Assembly: GCA_023333565.1 (NCBI GenBank)
Contig: JAJKFH010001062.1
Coordinates: 124,001-188,000 of the forward strand
Length of the DNA: 64,000 bases
Source: Puffinus mauretanicus
Taxonomy: Eukaryota > Chordata > Aves > Procellariiformes > Procellariidae
Direction: 5' to 3'
The notes under the pieces were generated by a model that made no database searches, was not told where the DNA came from, and saw only the letters and a program-made list of their open reading frames with translations. Below, in pieces: positions 50,318 through 63,821 of the stretch. Numbering within the stretch: position 1 is the stretch's first letter; every line of letters begins with the position of its first letter. The position numbers and the translations under genes are program-made.

Positions 50318-50640
50318 GTGTTTCCCTGCGCAGATGCAGCGAGAAGAAGCGGCGCGCCCCGTGGCCGGGGCGGGAGGGGGCGGCCGTGGCGTTGCGCTGC
50401 GCTGCGCCGGGGGGCGAGGCCGGCTCCGCGGAAGCCGGGCCGGGTGGCGGGGAGGGGGTTCCCCGTGTGCCCAGGGCCGGAGGCGCCGGCGGCGCCTGCG
50501 GGCAGGCTTGAGGAGGTGCCGGCCAGCGGCACCGTCTGCCGGCACCTCCCCGGTGCCTGCCTGCCCGCGGCGGCTGCGGCAGGGGCGTGTCTCCGCCCTT
50601 CCTGGAGCTCCTGGCAATTCCCCGTCCAGAGGGCGAACAG
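50318..50640. other. Isolated CpG island deep in intron 2
   Basis: A compact CpG-rich block of about 320 bp stands in otherwise AT-rich intron sequence, 10 kb before exon 3 and 11 kb after the intron's own 5' island. It is preceded by an AT-rich, motif-like flank with two TAATCC sites. An intronic alternative promoter is possible. Confidence 0.65.
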
Positions 50641-52082
50641 ACCATTGTTGTAATCTGGTGGTGAAGCGAAATCGCCCGCGTGATCCGACTAGCCAAAAGT
50701 AGAAGAGAAAGGTTGCGTTGTGGGGTGTGTTCGGTCATTTGCTTAACTTTCTTTCCCAGCCCTTTCTGCTTCAGAATAAACTTGGCCATATGGTCACGCT
50801 CTCGGAGTATCTGACAGGAATCTCTGATTGCATCCTGCACAAAATGAAACGCGCTCTTTACTGCTTGGTGTGAATAGCAAGCAAACGATGAAAAATGGGC
50901 CTCCTGACAGATGCAGCGCTGTCTTGGGAGCTGGTGGCCAGTAAGAAATATCGAGGTGGGGGGAGCCGTGACAGGCAGCAGGTTCGGTGCTGGGGGGAGT
51001 GCTGACCTGACCTGATTGTGTCCGACAGTGAGAGCAGTTCTGCTTCAGTGCAGAGCCATTCAGGAGGAAGCTGCTTAGGCAACAACAGATGGTACAGCAA
51101 GCAGCTGGTAGGGAATACTTGAAAGAAACTGTACCCCATTTCATAACATGTTCACTCCTTTCATTTTTCTGTATGTTAGTTTTGCCGTCTCCTAAGAGCA
51201 CTGTTTAGGAAACGATATCCCCTAAAAGGTTCTGGATGGAGGGTTTTTCATTGCTGTTTGCTGCTCCTTTAAAAAAATTGCATTCAAATTTTGTGCTACT
51301 CCATGTACGGATGAAATTTGTGCTATCCCAGGAGTACAGATGAAAAGACTTAAAAATGCTGCTTTTAACCACACAGGAAAACAATTACATATTTGAGGAA
51401 AGGGCACTGAGAGGTTAAATGAAAAGTTGGGCCTAGAGGAAAGCTGACTGCTGTGGAACAACACAGCAAATTGTTTTTAACGTATTACCCAGCAGAAGCT
51501 CTTATTCAAGTTAAAGTAACTTAAAACAGTTATATTCAGCTGTTTTGAAATCCTTAGGTTTAGACCTTGAAGCCCCTTACATACCCTTCTCAGCAGAACT
51601 CCTGGAAACTTAGCCACTTACACGTACAATTGAGGATTTTGGCCTGTTACGAAGAGTGCTCAAATGTTTTCTTAAATTACCCAAAAATAAAAATTCAGCT
51701 TTGCTCCTCAGCGGGTGTAAACTGTGACATGACCGTAAACTGCTGGAGAATTGCAATAATCTGTATAGGCTGCCTATCCTCTCTGTAGGCCGTCTCCCTG
51801 ATTTCTAGGAAAAAGCAGAGTCTAGAGTCCTTTATTCCTGTGCTACTTCAGCCAGAAAATTCAGTAGATGGGCTTCTCCACCAAAAGCTGTGGCTTAGCT
51901 CTGACCTGGAGGGACCACGTTTTTGGAAGAAAGGGTAGTTCGCTCTCCATGCCCATTCATTCCTCAGTCTCTTTGTTGGGATGGTCAACAAGGATGCCAA
52001 TTGTGACGGTGGTTTTCTACAATACGGACACCTGCCCGCTAGGAAATGGACTCAGACCACCAACTCATTTCACATAAGCTAG

Positions 52083-52186
52083 CAAACAGCTGTCAGATGG
52101 TAAACAACTTGTGGTCACTATTGTTCCTGGCTGGATTAGAACCAGTGACCCAGAGGTGAACAGCTCATATCCTGTTACCAAGGACA
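52083..52186 (-). repeat. Old tRNA-derived SINE-like repeat, copy A
   Basis: Read on the minus strand this ~104-bp stretch runs from TTGGTAACAGGATATGAGC to a segment containing GGTTCTAATCC (52133-52143), one base from the RNA polymerase III B-box GGTTCGAATCC. It ends with TGTTTACCATCTGACAGCTG. It aligns at roughly 70% over its length with copy B in the opposite orientation, so it is an interspersed family. MIR/CORE-SINE type ancestry is my best guess; I cannot name the family. Confidence 0.6.
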
Positions 52187-53509
52187 TGTGTCGCAGCTCA
52201 GTAAGCAGCTACTGCATTTTATGTTTGGAAATTGGAAAGTTTGAATTGTGTGTACCAGTTTTCTATGTTATTCTACATTTCAAAGCTGCTTGCATGGTTT
52301 TTTTTTTCCAGTTTGTACTGCTCAATTTGTTCATTTTGGTTTGGTATTTTTTACTGTGCTTTCCCAGTTTCTCAACCAGAGGGGCACCAAGCAAGAAATG
52401 CATCAAAAAAGGTCTAATTTTTTTTAGCAATCTGTCTGTTTTATCCAATCAGAAATAATATTTTTCTGCCTATGGGCAATACAGATGCATACATGTAAAA
52501 TCAGCTTTTATTTGATTTTTAGAAAGAGAAGGTTTTAGCTTCTAAAATTGCAGGGAAGGTTTCCCACTACAAGCAGAGGCAGCTGTTGTTGGGCTGTCTT
52601 TCTGAGTATGCAGACAGCTTTGTGTCCTTGTCACAGCTCTAAACTTTGTCAAACTGTGACAGAATGAAAAGCCATCTTTGATGTGTGTTCTTAGTTTTGC
52701 TATTCATAATCATGTCAGCATTAATGAAATTTGTAACAGCAACAGTGGAGTCATCCTCAGCATGTGTGAGGAGTAACTTAACTCATATCATATGATGGCT
52801 TGGGAGATAAAAAGCAGCCTTTTGAAGTGCTTTGTTGTGGGTTTTTTTTGTAACTTTTTTGCATTTGTAGGCCACAGTCTTTTATCTTTGCTTTTTCTTT
52901 TTTTTTTTGTTTTTTTTTTAAGCAATGGTGTTATCTAATTCTCAGTGTGACAGAAGTGGTTGAGGGGGTAACATTGCTTCTAGATTTTCCTAGAAATCAG
53001 TGGTGCTAAAGAGAGACTGAAGTCAGTTAAATCTTCACATTGGGATGTGATGGTGGTATTCTAGGCAGATAGTGTTCTTTTGCTGGACATTGTAATGAGG
53101 GAGAAGGAGAAGTGTAGAGTGCCCACTGGACATTGGGAAGGGAGATGGTAGGGTGCAGGCTGTCTTAACCTGGGCAGGCACAACCATCGCTACGCCATGT
53201 GAGCTATACAAACGCAGATAGGTGTATTCAGCAGAGTAAATGCTGTGCGAGGAAACCTAGACACAGCATGGAATTTCTGACTGCCTATAGTCCAGTGCTG
53301 GCATAGATCATGTCTAATTACATGATAAAGATGATAATTTTTCATTGAGTTGTTGCATGGCCCATTGAACGACCATGTAATCTCTTTAAGACACTGATTG
53401 CTTACCACTGTGTTCCAGCTCTTGTAAGCTCATCATTTCTCGACAGAATTTTTTTTTGGTAGCTCAATTTCAGTCACTCCCTATGAAGTCTTTATAAGTT
53501 AAAACTATT

Positions 53510-53667
53510 ACGCGTGTAATAGAGATGCACAGGGGAACAGCACGAGGAGAGACTACGTGAGGAAGTGGAGTAGAAGGAAGCCTTAAACAGCAGTCAAAGT
53601 TGAGGGAGATAGGCTGTCTAAGATGCCGAGGAGGGAGGCATGGAGACAAAGACCCCTCCTGGTTCCC
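53510..53667 (+). repeat. Direct repeat copy 1 (~158 bp)
   Basis: The segment from ACGCGTGTAATAGAG to CTCCTGGTTCCC recurs about 1 kb downstream at roughly 90% identity, with identical internal blocks of 39 and 32 bases. Flanking sequences are unrelated. It holds no recognisable coding or LTR signal; it may be a local duplication or two pieces of an unnamed element. Confidence 0.85.
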
Positions 53668-54531
53668 ATAGTTAAATAAACGAGCAGAAAAAAAACATTG
53701 CAGCTAGCCAAAACTTTTTTGTAATGTAATCCTGATGGGCTTATGAGAGCCATCCCTAGCATCGTTAGAATATCAGATACATGATAATGTCTTACAGTCA
53801 GTAGTTAATAAATTCAGACACCAACCATGTAAACCAATAGCAGTTCTGACACTACAAGTAGACAGCATTTTAAAAGTCTAAAGAAGTGGACATGCCAACT
53901 AGTCCCATTTCTTGTGCTGACTAAACTTAAATTTCAGTGAAAGTGTTCTGCACTTCCTCCCAGCGAACAGTTTTACCCCTGTACTCTGCCAGTCAGGTCT
54001 AGAGAATGATGACTCTGAGGAAGGTGCTGTCTTCCTTGCTCTTCTGTCAGGATGCTAAGTAATACTGTCTGTGTGCAGAAAAACTATATTCTGTTGCTGA
54101 CAAAGAGCAGCACAGACAAGCTCAAACATACGAGAGAACGCGAAGATAGAACTCCCTAGGGAGCAACAGGAAGCTTTAAATCAAAAGGCCATTACTTTTC
54201 TGTGCCCAGTGAGAGGCAGGGTAATCTTCATATCTGCCAGAGAACTTCAACTCTTTATCTCAGTTTCTTGATAGGAGGTTTTGATCCTGTGTGAGTAGTA
54301 CTTGGCTGCTATGTTTTGTTGTCATGAGGTCTGTGCTCCTGTATCAAGAAAAATGGAAATTGTCATTGGTGTCATTAGGTGCTGCCTTCTGGTATGTGGC
54401 AGGTGTGAACACTAGTAATCCCGGTACGTAGTTAGGACAGGGAGGCAAAGCTGTGGCTGGCTGCTTATCTGCGTACCATTGTAATGGACTGAAACTGGTT
54501 TCATTTTGTAGTTTTTGAGTAACACCTGTAC

Positions 54532-54688
54532 ACGCATGTAATAGAGGTGCAGAAGGGAACAGCATGAGGAGAGACTACGTGAGGAAGTGGAGTAGAAGGA
54601 AGCCCTTAACAGCAGTCAAAGTTGAGGGAGATAGGCTGTGTAGGATGCCAAGAGGGAGCTATGAAGACAAAGACCCCTCCTGGTTCCC
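54532..54688 (+). repeat. Direct repeat copy 2 (~157 bp)
   Basis: This is the second copy of the repeat at 53510-53667, starting ACGCATGTAATAGAG and ending CTCCTGGTTCCC. About 180 bp further on comes the CR1 fragment. The two copies are 1,022 bp apart start to start. Confidence 0.85.
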
Positions 54689-54868
54689 TTCCCGGCAGGG
54701 AGAGGGTGCCAAAGGGAGAGAAGGCAAGGCACCTGCAGCTTTCCCTGGCACTTGCCCAGCGGGGAACACATCACGTGGCGGGGGGCTGTCTGGTCTCCGT
54801 GCAAGTCTGCACTGTTCTTGTCTTTCTCTGCACACTGCTGCTTTTGGGGTTGGTTGGTAAAGAATTAC

Positions 54869-55129
54869 AGAATCATAGAATCATTAAGGTTGGAAAAGAC
54901 CCCTTAAGATCATTGAGTCCAACCCTCAACTCAACCCTACCATGCCCACTAAACCATGTCCCTAAGCGCCTCATCTACACGTCTTTTAAATACTTCCAGG
55001 GATGGTGACTCAACCACTTCCCCGGGCAGCCTGTTCCAAGGCCTGACCACTCTTTCAGTAAAGAAATTTTTCCTAATGTCCAGTCTAAACCTTCCCTGGC
55101 GCAACTTGAGGCCATTTCCTCTCGTCCTA
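54869..55129 (-). mobile_element. CR1 LINE 3' fragment in PTCH1 intron 2
   Basis: This ~260-bp piece repeats the terminal part of the CR1 at 2931, in the same minus orientation. It has the AATCATAG tail at its left end, then the ORF2 C-terminal remnant and 3' untranslated region, and stops at the sequence CTCGTCCTA, where the longer copy continues. It is antisense to PTCH1 and severely 5'-truncated, as most avian CR1 copies are. Confidence 0.9.
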
Positions 55130-56417
55130 AAGGTTGAGTTTCAGGTGAACACATTGGGATATTATTCTCTATCTTTGTTTTTATATGGTTACTGAGTCGT
55201 GAAGGGTTTTTGTTTTCTATTTCTCTTTCGTTCCTGTTGTGGTGATGACAGGTATTGCAAATTGCAGAGGTTGCCTGCATTGGCTGTTGCTCAGGCCATA
55301 ATGTAAGCGTCGTAAGGGGTACTAATCTACACGTCTGATTTATCGAAAAGGGTCAGCAGATGAAATGAAAAATACATTGTTTGTGTGAGGTGTCCGTGAC
55401 TGTTAAGAGTACGATTTTATTGCTTTGCATTGTCACTGTCAAAAGGTTGGGCTGGATTGCTCTAATGCTACACATTTACAGTCCTGGAAAAATGGTGTTG
55501 CTCAAACAAAGCAGAAGTGTGTCTGCCCCCCCACAAGTGCTCAAGTGGAAACACCTTAAGGCCCATAGTCTTCAGAAGGGAGGTTTTCCAGAAAATTTTG
55601 CTCCATTCACGCACCTCAAGCTTGTCACAGAAGAACTTAGGCTCCAAAATCAGTAGGTATTTCTGGAAATTTTGGCTTTGGTTTCTCAAAATCTGTTCTT
55701 TACATTGGTAGGCAAACATTTTTATCCCAAGTGTTTGGCTCTCAGGATCTTTTTTAGAGAGAGCTTGCTCTCTACTAAGCTACTTGTTGCATAGTTGTGC
55801 ACAAGGTAACTATTGAATGGTTAATAGCACTAGTGTTCATGTCCGAAAAAAAAAACAAAACCTCAGGCTATATGATGCAATTCCAGAAACCTGAAATGGA
55901 ACATTGTAAGATATTCTGAAAAAGAAGTATTTCATGCCTTTTGAACAACCAGACAGTAGATTAACAAGCAGTGATTTTTGGCTTGATTTAGGATCGATCT
56001 CTTAGTGTAGCAGAGGTGAAACTTACCCCTGAGACTGCTCAGTGTGGACGGGACTGCAGTTCCCGGTGGTGGATTCCAGAGTTCTTTATAAGCATGTTCA
56101 TGTAATGCCACGTAAATTTTGAATGCTAATTGTGAGAAGGATGTAGGTAAGACAGTGACATTCGCAGTGGTAATGAGCACATGAGCTGAATGACCCAGTA
56201 ACTTAGAAATGGTTAGTAAGTCAGTGGAAGGAAATCTGTCAGAAATTGTGCCAATGAACACAGGTGCGGTTTCACTCTTATGACATCGGAGGGTGCATCA
56301 GTGTTGTGCAAATGTGCACTAGGGGCAAGCAGTTTTGTTTTTTTGGGTGCTTCTCACTCAAGATGCACCGAAGCATTTTAATGTGTGATGACTGAAACAC
56401 TGGGACTGTCACCCCAC

Positions 56418-56520
56418 TGCTTGGTAATGGGATCTAGAGCCTTTCACCTATAGGTCATGGGTTCAGGTCTGCCTCACGTTAAGGATGACTAAAACTTGTT
56501 ACCACCTGACAGCTGTTCAT
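56418..56520 (+). repeat. Old tRNA-derived SINE-like repeat, copy B
   Basis: This is the partner of copy A in inverted orientation 4.3 kb away: TTGGTAATGGGATCTAGAGC, then CACCTATAGGTCATGGGTTC with a degenerate B-box at 56460-56470, then TTGTTACCACCTGACAGCTG. It shares the order and spacing of several blocks with copy A and has diverged by about 30%. Confidence 0.6.
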
Positions 56521-59500
56521 TGCCCTTGGGGGAGGGAGGCACGGTGGTCCTTACATAGTTCTTAGCAACCCAGCGTCCATGCTGACAGTTACTGCTCTCC
56601 TCAGGCCCTTCAGGAGGGCAAGGAATTTAGTACCTTGACCAGCTTCCCTTCGAGCCGGTGGGGAAGTTCAGGAGGAGCAGCAGCGTGTTTCATGGCACAG
56701 GGTGCTGACTTGCTCAAGGCAGATCTCCCGTCCTCTGGCAAAGAGCTAAGAGGGAAGCCTGTGGATACTTTCCTCTTCTCTGGAAAAAGCAGGTTTTTAA
56801 CAAGGACTGATACTCGGCAACAAAGATGCTGGCAGTAAAACTGTCTCGTGTTGAACACTGGCCTTCAAACACATTCTTGAGAATTAGAAACTGATACATT
56901 AAGTGAGGAATGGCGCCAGGACGCTGGTGTTACTACTTTGTTGTGATTTTTTTTCCTTTTTTTTCCAGTTTGTTAGCTAAATTGTACAGATGGCATAGTA
57001 TCTCATTTCTAGTAGGCAGACACCCAGAATCTGATGACAGTGCTGGAAGGATAGTGTACAAACTGCTGCATTGTGTTACCACCAGCCATGAGACAATGTA
57101 CCGATCTGTTATTTAAATCAGCATTTTGGCTTGTGGGAATTTGTGCCACCAACTCAGCTGTCTAGGCACTAAATGATAAGGAATCATGTAATAAAGGACT
57201 CGAATACCGTCAAGTGGCTTTTGATATATCAAAAAAGGAGGGTGATGTATGGATTTTGTCACCAGCATATTAAAGTGAAATAATTCTGTCTGTCTTTGAT
57301 TTGGAATAAAATGGGAAGTATTGGTGCTGTATGCCGTACAAACAATTTAAGTCAGTTGCATTTTGAGTGTAAAATGTTGTTGTCATCAAATACAAGAAAA
57401 CAGAGTCCATAAAGGAAAACCACAAAACACCAGCATTTTGTTCATTGGTCATATTTTCCATTACATCATTTGTCCTATAGTGTGGAAATCCTGTGATGAC
57501 TATAATGCATGTTTTTTTTTTTTCTTGCAAGTATAAGGAATGACTTTCTGCAGAGTGTGCAAGTGTTGAGCATGGTATTTTGTATCTTCAGCACAATGAG
57601 GTTCAGGTACATTTCAGTGACATTTTTAGTGGTTTCTCTCCTAGATTTTTGCACCAGCTGTGGATAGCCTGGAGGGAAAAAAAGGCAACAAGAGCACTTG
57701 ATTTTAAAAAAGTGCATATTCAGCTGATTGTGCCGATTGTGGAGGCTTAAGATCTCTGGGTATGGCAGCCTCCAGTGATTTTTGCAAACTTCCAATTAAA
57801 GTAAATGAAAACATAACTGGTAGAAACTTTTTTTTTGCCTTCCCTTTTGCTCTTTATTGCTTCTGATATGATGAAAGACCACTGATGTATCCATTTGCTT
57901 CTGGTCTCTCTGTATTACAGTTTTCGTATAATCTGACTTTGGCAGTCAGAATTTTCCTCTTCAATCTACGTTTATAATTTCTTTGTACCTGAGTGTTTAC
58001 GTTGTATAAAGTATCTACTGTGGAGTTCTCTTCACTCTATTTGGCTGAAGAAATATACATAACAGACGCATCAAAGAAATAATTAAGTGGTGTAATGCCT
58101 TAAGAAGAATGCGGAGCGGATCTGTTGCTGGGGTCTGGAACGTGCACCCGCCTTCTTGGGTGGTTTTGCTATTCCTGTTTTGACTGTTAAAAGGGGAAAA
58201 AACCAGCTTCTGTTCTGATGACTGACTTGTGTGATGCAGTTTTGATTAGCTAAATCTGCCTTGTTCAGTGAAGTTAATGTGGTTTGACAGGACCTTGATT
58301 AGGAAGCAATCATTTCTGTTGATAGTAAACAGTTGGTCACTTTCAGCAGAGATAGGAATGCCGCCCTTTGTCTTGCATGAAGTATGATTTGTTGGTTAAA
58401 GTCCTGGTTAAATTCAAAAGGGAAGTGTGGGTGGAATGGGAGAGAATATAGTACCAGGAGTAGAAGTTTATGGTAGGCTCCACAGTCCTCATAAAATGGG
58501 GGCTTTATTGTCTTGGCTGGCATTGAGACGCAAAAGAGGGAGGGAGACATTTTGTCTTTGGAAGCACTTGCAGCATAAAGGGCTGCAAAAGAAAGCTGTG
58601 GTGCAGATTAGGATAACTCTGCTCCCTTACCCCCACCCCATATTCCTGTAGGATGAAGGAAAATTTATTAGCCTATCATAGACTACTGGTTGGTGGAGAA
58701 AGACGGCAGTGAGCGTGAACATGAGCCTGATGAGTGAAAGTGTGTTTAGGGTTTGATTCTTGACAAAAATTAACAATAGCTTTTTGTTACCATGCATATG
58801 GAGTCTCAATGATTGTATGTTCTCTCACTGTAGTAAGAGGGATTTTAAAAGTTATAAAGGACCTCTAGGTAAGGAAGTTGTACTTTGATTTTTATTTTTT
58901 TCTTACTGTGAGCTGGTCACTGTTACTTGGTGTGAAGGAGGTGACGCCACATGTGACAGGCTGAAAAAATGGAGTGTGTTGTGGAAACACTTATTTCTTC
59001 AAAGAATTCTTGAACTAGAAATTAAGTAATGCTTCGTGCCAGGATGACTGTATGGTTTAATTGTTGAGGGTCTCATTCTGACAGCTTTATCCATGCAGGG
59101 GCCCAGCATCTTGCCTGGTGGTCCTTTTAGCCCCAGGGGGGTTATGGGTGTGTTGAGGGCCCAAGTGATTGAAAAAGTATGTCCCTGTTCGGGCTTGGGA
59201 ATGTCATCTCCCACACTGCCAACTGGTTACAGATCAGTCTTCCGTTATACGGCCTAGGAAGAGATAGATGTACATGCCTAATTTCTGTTCACACTGTTGC
59301 AGAATTAAACTTTGGCAGTAATTCAGATCACCAGTGCCAAGCTGACTAGGGCTGAAAAAAATGTAACAAATTAGACCAGGTCTGTAGCCTGGACTTAGCA
59401 GAGCAATAAAGGTAATAAATTGTAAGGGATGGGAACAACATGTTGGTGGTATTCTTGTCCTCCTCATCTGGATGTGGTATTGATTCAGCTAATGGGCTGA

Positions 59501-60431
59501 ATTAATTGACCCCGCCTCCCACATGCGTTTGCTAGGGAGACTACAGGGGAGGTTATATAAAGTATATGAACTCTAGCTGAATGCTTTTTTGTAAGACGGA
59601 AGATAATTTTCCATTCTTACGTAATATTTTCTGGCAAGGCAAATTGAATATGGCTCCCTCTAGAGCCTGCCGATTTTGCAGTCTCCCTCTGCCTTTCTCT
59701 TCTTTTTTTTCCCCACCATGTTTTAATATGGAGCACACTGTTCAGCTCATGTGGGTTTAAAAACAGATGTTGCACATGAATGATCTGCCTCACAGCATGT
59801 TATGCAGGTACTGGACCACTGGAGTAAATTAGCTGTAGACAGTCCTTTCTGCTACACTCAAAACTGCATCTCTTTATGTGAACTTGGTATTTTTTCTTTT
59901 TTACTTAAGGCTGAAAGAAGTACTCATGCTCACTTACTCTTTCCCTCCTCCCTTTTTTTAACTGAAGAGAAACATTCTCCTTCTTGCCTTTGCCAAATTA
60001 TTTAGGAGAGGAGTGTAAATTAAAGCCATTTATCTTGAAATGTGCTATTGGAGCAGACTGTTTATACAAGTGTAAGAAATTGTAACATAGTATTTGGTCT
60101 GGTCTGTGAGGAAAAGGTTTTCCTTTTTTCTTTCTTTTTTAATTTTTACATACGGGTTATTGGTTATAATGTAGAAAAAACTGTTGGAGGCTCCAGTTTA
60201 CGCATCAATGTTTTAGTGCATAGAGGCAATGGAATTTTAATGAGGAATATGGTTTTTGGTGCAGTGTTACTAAAATAAAGTTGTTACTAGTTTTAGAATT
60301 ATACTGTGATCAGTTTGAGACAGAAGAGTCCATGCACATGGACCAGTTTTTCTGACTGGAGAATGCTCATCAAGTGAATCCAGAATAAGCAGTTACTGGC
60401 TAATACAAAGCTGTTGATATTTATCCATCAG

Positions 60432-60621
60432 TTGGTGGCCGAGTGAGTCGGGAGTTAAATTACACTCGGCAGAAGATTGGAGAAGAGGCCATGTTTAACC
60501 CCCAGCTCATGATCCAGACTCCACAGGAAGATGGTGCTAATGTACTAACAACAGAAGCACTCCGACAGCACCTTGACTCTGCGCTTCAGGCCAGCAGAGT
60601 ACATGTCTATATGTACAACAG
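60432..60621 (+). CDS. PTCH1: PTCH1 exon 3 (start of extracellular domain 1)
   Basis: This 190-nt exon opens with TT, completing the Val codon split from exon 2, and reads [20 protein letters not shown]. It ends at AG followed by GTAAGG, splitting an Arg codon. The acceptor (tttatccatcag) has a rather weak pyrimidine tract. The exon encodes the first part of extracellular domain 1, which takes part in sterol transport and Hedgehog ligand binding. N141 in NYT is an N-glycosylation sequon. The ATG at 60491-60493 encodes Met152 and is the first in-frame ATG of exon 3. Initiation there would give a protein lacking the first helix, consistent with the short PTCH1 isoform I recall from human annotation. 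Only this exon follows the 21.7-kb intron 2. Confidence 0.97.
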
Positions 60622-61910
60622 GTAAGGGGAAAAGCAAAAGTTTTCTTGACCATCTGTAACAGCTAAAAAGTGGGTGCATGCGTCCCTCCGTTTATTTTTA
60701 AACGGTTAGCACTTCAGAGCCTTTCCCTTAGGACTATGTTTTGATTTGAATGTCACTGGTTTCTGATACTTGACGTTGTGGCATGATAGCAGTGACAAGT
60801 TGGCTTTTAACAAGTAAGACGAGGTAAGTAGTGTTGGAAGAGATTCTGAGAGTGTACCCCTATGAGAAGTGCTATAGTATCCAGCATTTGTCTTGACAAA
60901 GGAGTGATGTCTGTGCTCTTAAAAATGGAACCTTATGGGTGAGATTCCTAACATTGAAAATCCTTCCATATTAGAGTTGAATTCTCTCGCTGACACCATC
61001 ATGAGGTACATAGTGACTGTGAACAGCGGTATGGTATCCTTCCAGTAGTTTGGATATAAAGGGAAATGCAAACGTGAGAAATGGCAGTGGAATAATAGCT
61101 GTTTAATAACATAGACATAATAGAGTTGGCCTTCAGAGTGTCTGTGTGCACATACTGAAGGTTGGGAGTTGTATGTTGTCCAACAAAAAAATAATGAAGG
61201 TGCACCTTAGGAAGGTACCAGCTTTGGGCTAGCGAGGTGTCTCCCTGAAAAGTGGTTCCTCCAGGGTTACTACTTGCATGATGATGTGCCTAGGTGTGCT
61301 GCCTGCGAGGCATGAAGCCCCCTGTCTTTCAGCACATCCAACTGATGCCTCAGTGGACTAATGCCGAGGCTCCAATTATCTTCTACCCAGCTCCTGCCTT
61401 GTCTAAGGCGTTAGAAGTCATGGCAGTGGAAGTTGTAACATAGCTGAAAAAGGAAGGCAGGAATCCTAATGGTTTCTTTTCTCTTGCATGTGTAGGTCAG
61501 CTGGGAATATTCTAGTCTTCTGAGCTGGAGCTGGCTTCTCTCTCGCTTGTGTCACTGCGTGGTATCTTCACAAGCGGTCTCATTTATACAAAGATGGATT
61601 TCTGTCCCTTTAACATGTGTTGACTAGCCTGTTCATCTAGAAGCAGCTCCATTATTTTTAAAGAGTTTTACAGAGAATGTGAGAATAACTGAAACAAATG
61701 TCTAGTCTGTAACTACAAAAAGAAAGGCCTTTGCTTTTTTTGTGAGGTGTAGTATATCTATGCTGAATAATATTTGCCTTTCTCAATGATTGGCTGCTTG
61801 AGGCCAATATGTGTATATGGGTGGCAATTTTAAATGTCCATTACATTTTGAAAATAGCTTTTCAGTAATTGTGCAAGAAAAAAATAATTTGTTCTTTATA
61901 TTTCTTATAG
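60622..61910 (+). other. PTCH1: PTCH1 intron 3 (1,289 bp)
   Basis: GTAAGG to TTCTTATAG; no further feature recognised. Confidence 0.93.
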
Positions 61911-61980
61911 ACAGTGGAAATTGGAACATTTGTGTTATAAATCAGGAGAACTCATCACAGAAGCAGGTTACATGGACCAG
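61911..61980 (+). CDS. PTCH1: PTCH1 exon 4 (extracellular domain 1)
   Basis: A 70-nt exon bounded by ttctttatatttcttatag and GTATGT. Its first base completes the Arg codon from exon 3, and it then reads [20 protein letters not shown] up to MDQ, in phase 0 at its 3' end. It is part of the extracellular domain between membrane helices 1 and 2 and includes one cysteine likely to be in a disulphide. Size and sequence agree with the conserved PTCH1 exon as remembered. It is too short to appear as an open reading frame by itself and was located by reading across the junction from exon 3. Confidence 0.96.
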
Positions 61981-63622
<1,642 letters not shown>

Positions 63623-63821
63623 AGGAAAGCCTCCTTTGCAGTGGATCAACTTTGACCCCTTAGAATTCTTAGAAGAGTTAAAGAAAATAAACTACCAAGT
63701 GGAGAGCTGGGAAGAAATGCTGAATAAAGCGGAGGTTGGTCATGGTTATATGGATCGACCCTGCCTGAATCCTGCTGATCCCGATTGCCCAATCACAGCT
63801 CCCAATAAAAATTCCACAAAA
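63623..63821 (+). CDS. PTCH1: PTCH1 exon 6 (extracellular domain 1; last exon in the window)
   Basis: A 199-nt exon after tggtttctcttgcag and before GTAAGT. It completes the split Leu codon and reads [60 protein letters not shown] and NKNSTK. N312 in NST is a glycosylation sequon and two cysteines lie in the [10 protein letters not shown] turn. The exon ends in phase 0 after codon 315. The remaining exons, encoding the rest of extracellular domain 1, the sterol-sensing domain and the C-terminal half, are beyond the right edge, so the gene is partial here. Confidence 0.97.

Noticed and set aside
56440..56475. tRNA gene suggested by a GGGTTCAGG B-box-like motif
   Set aside because: No cloverleaf arms can be paired around it, and the same diverged block recurs at 52.1 kb, so a SINE-like repeat is the better explanation.
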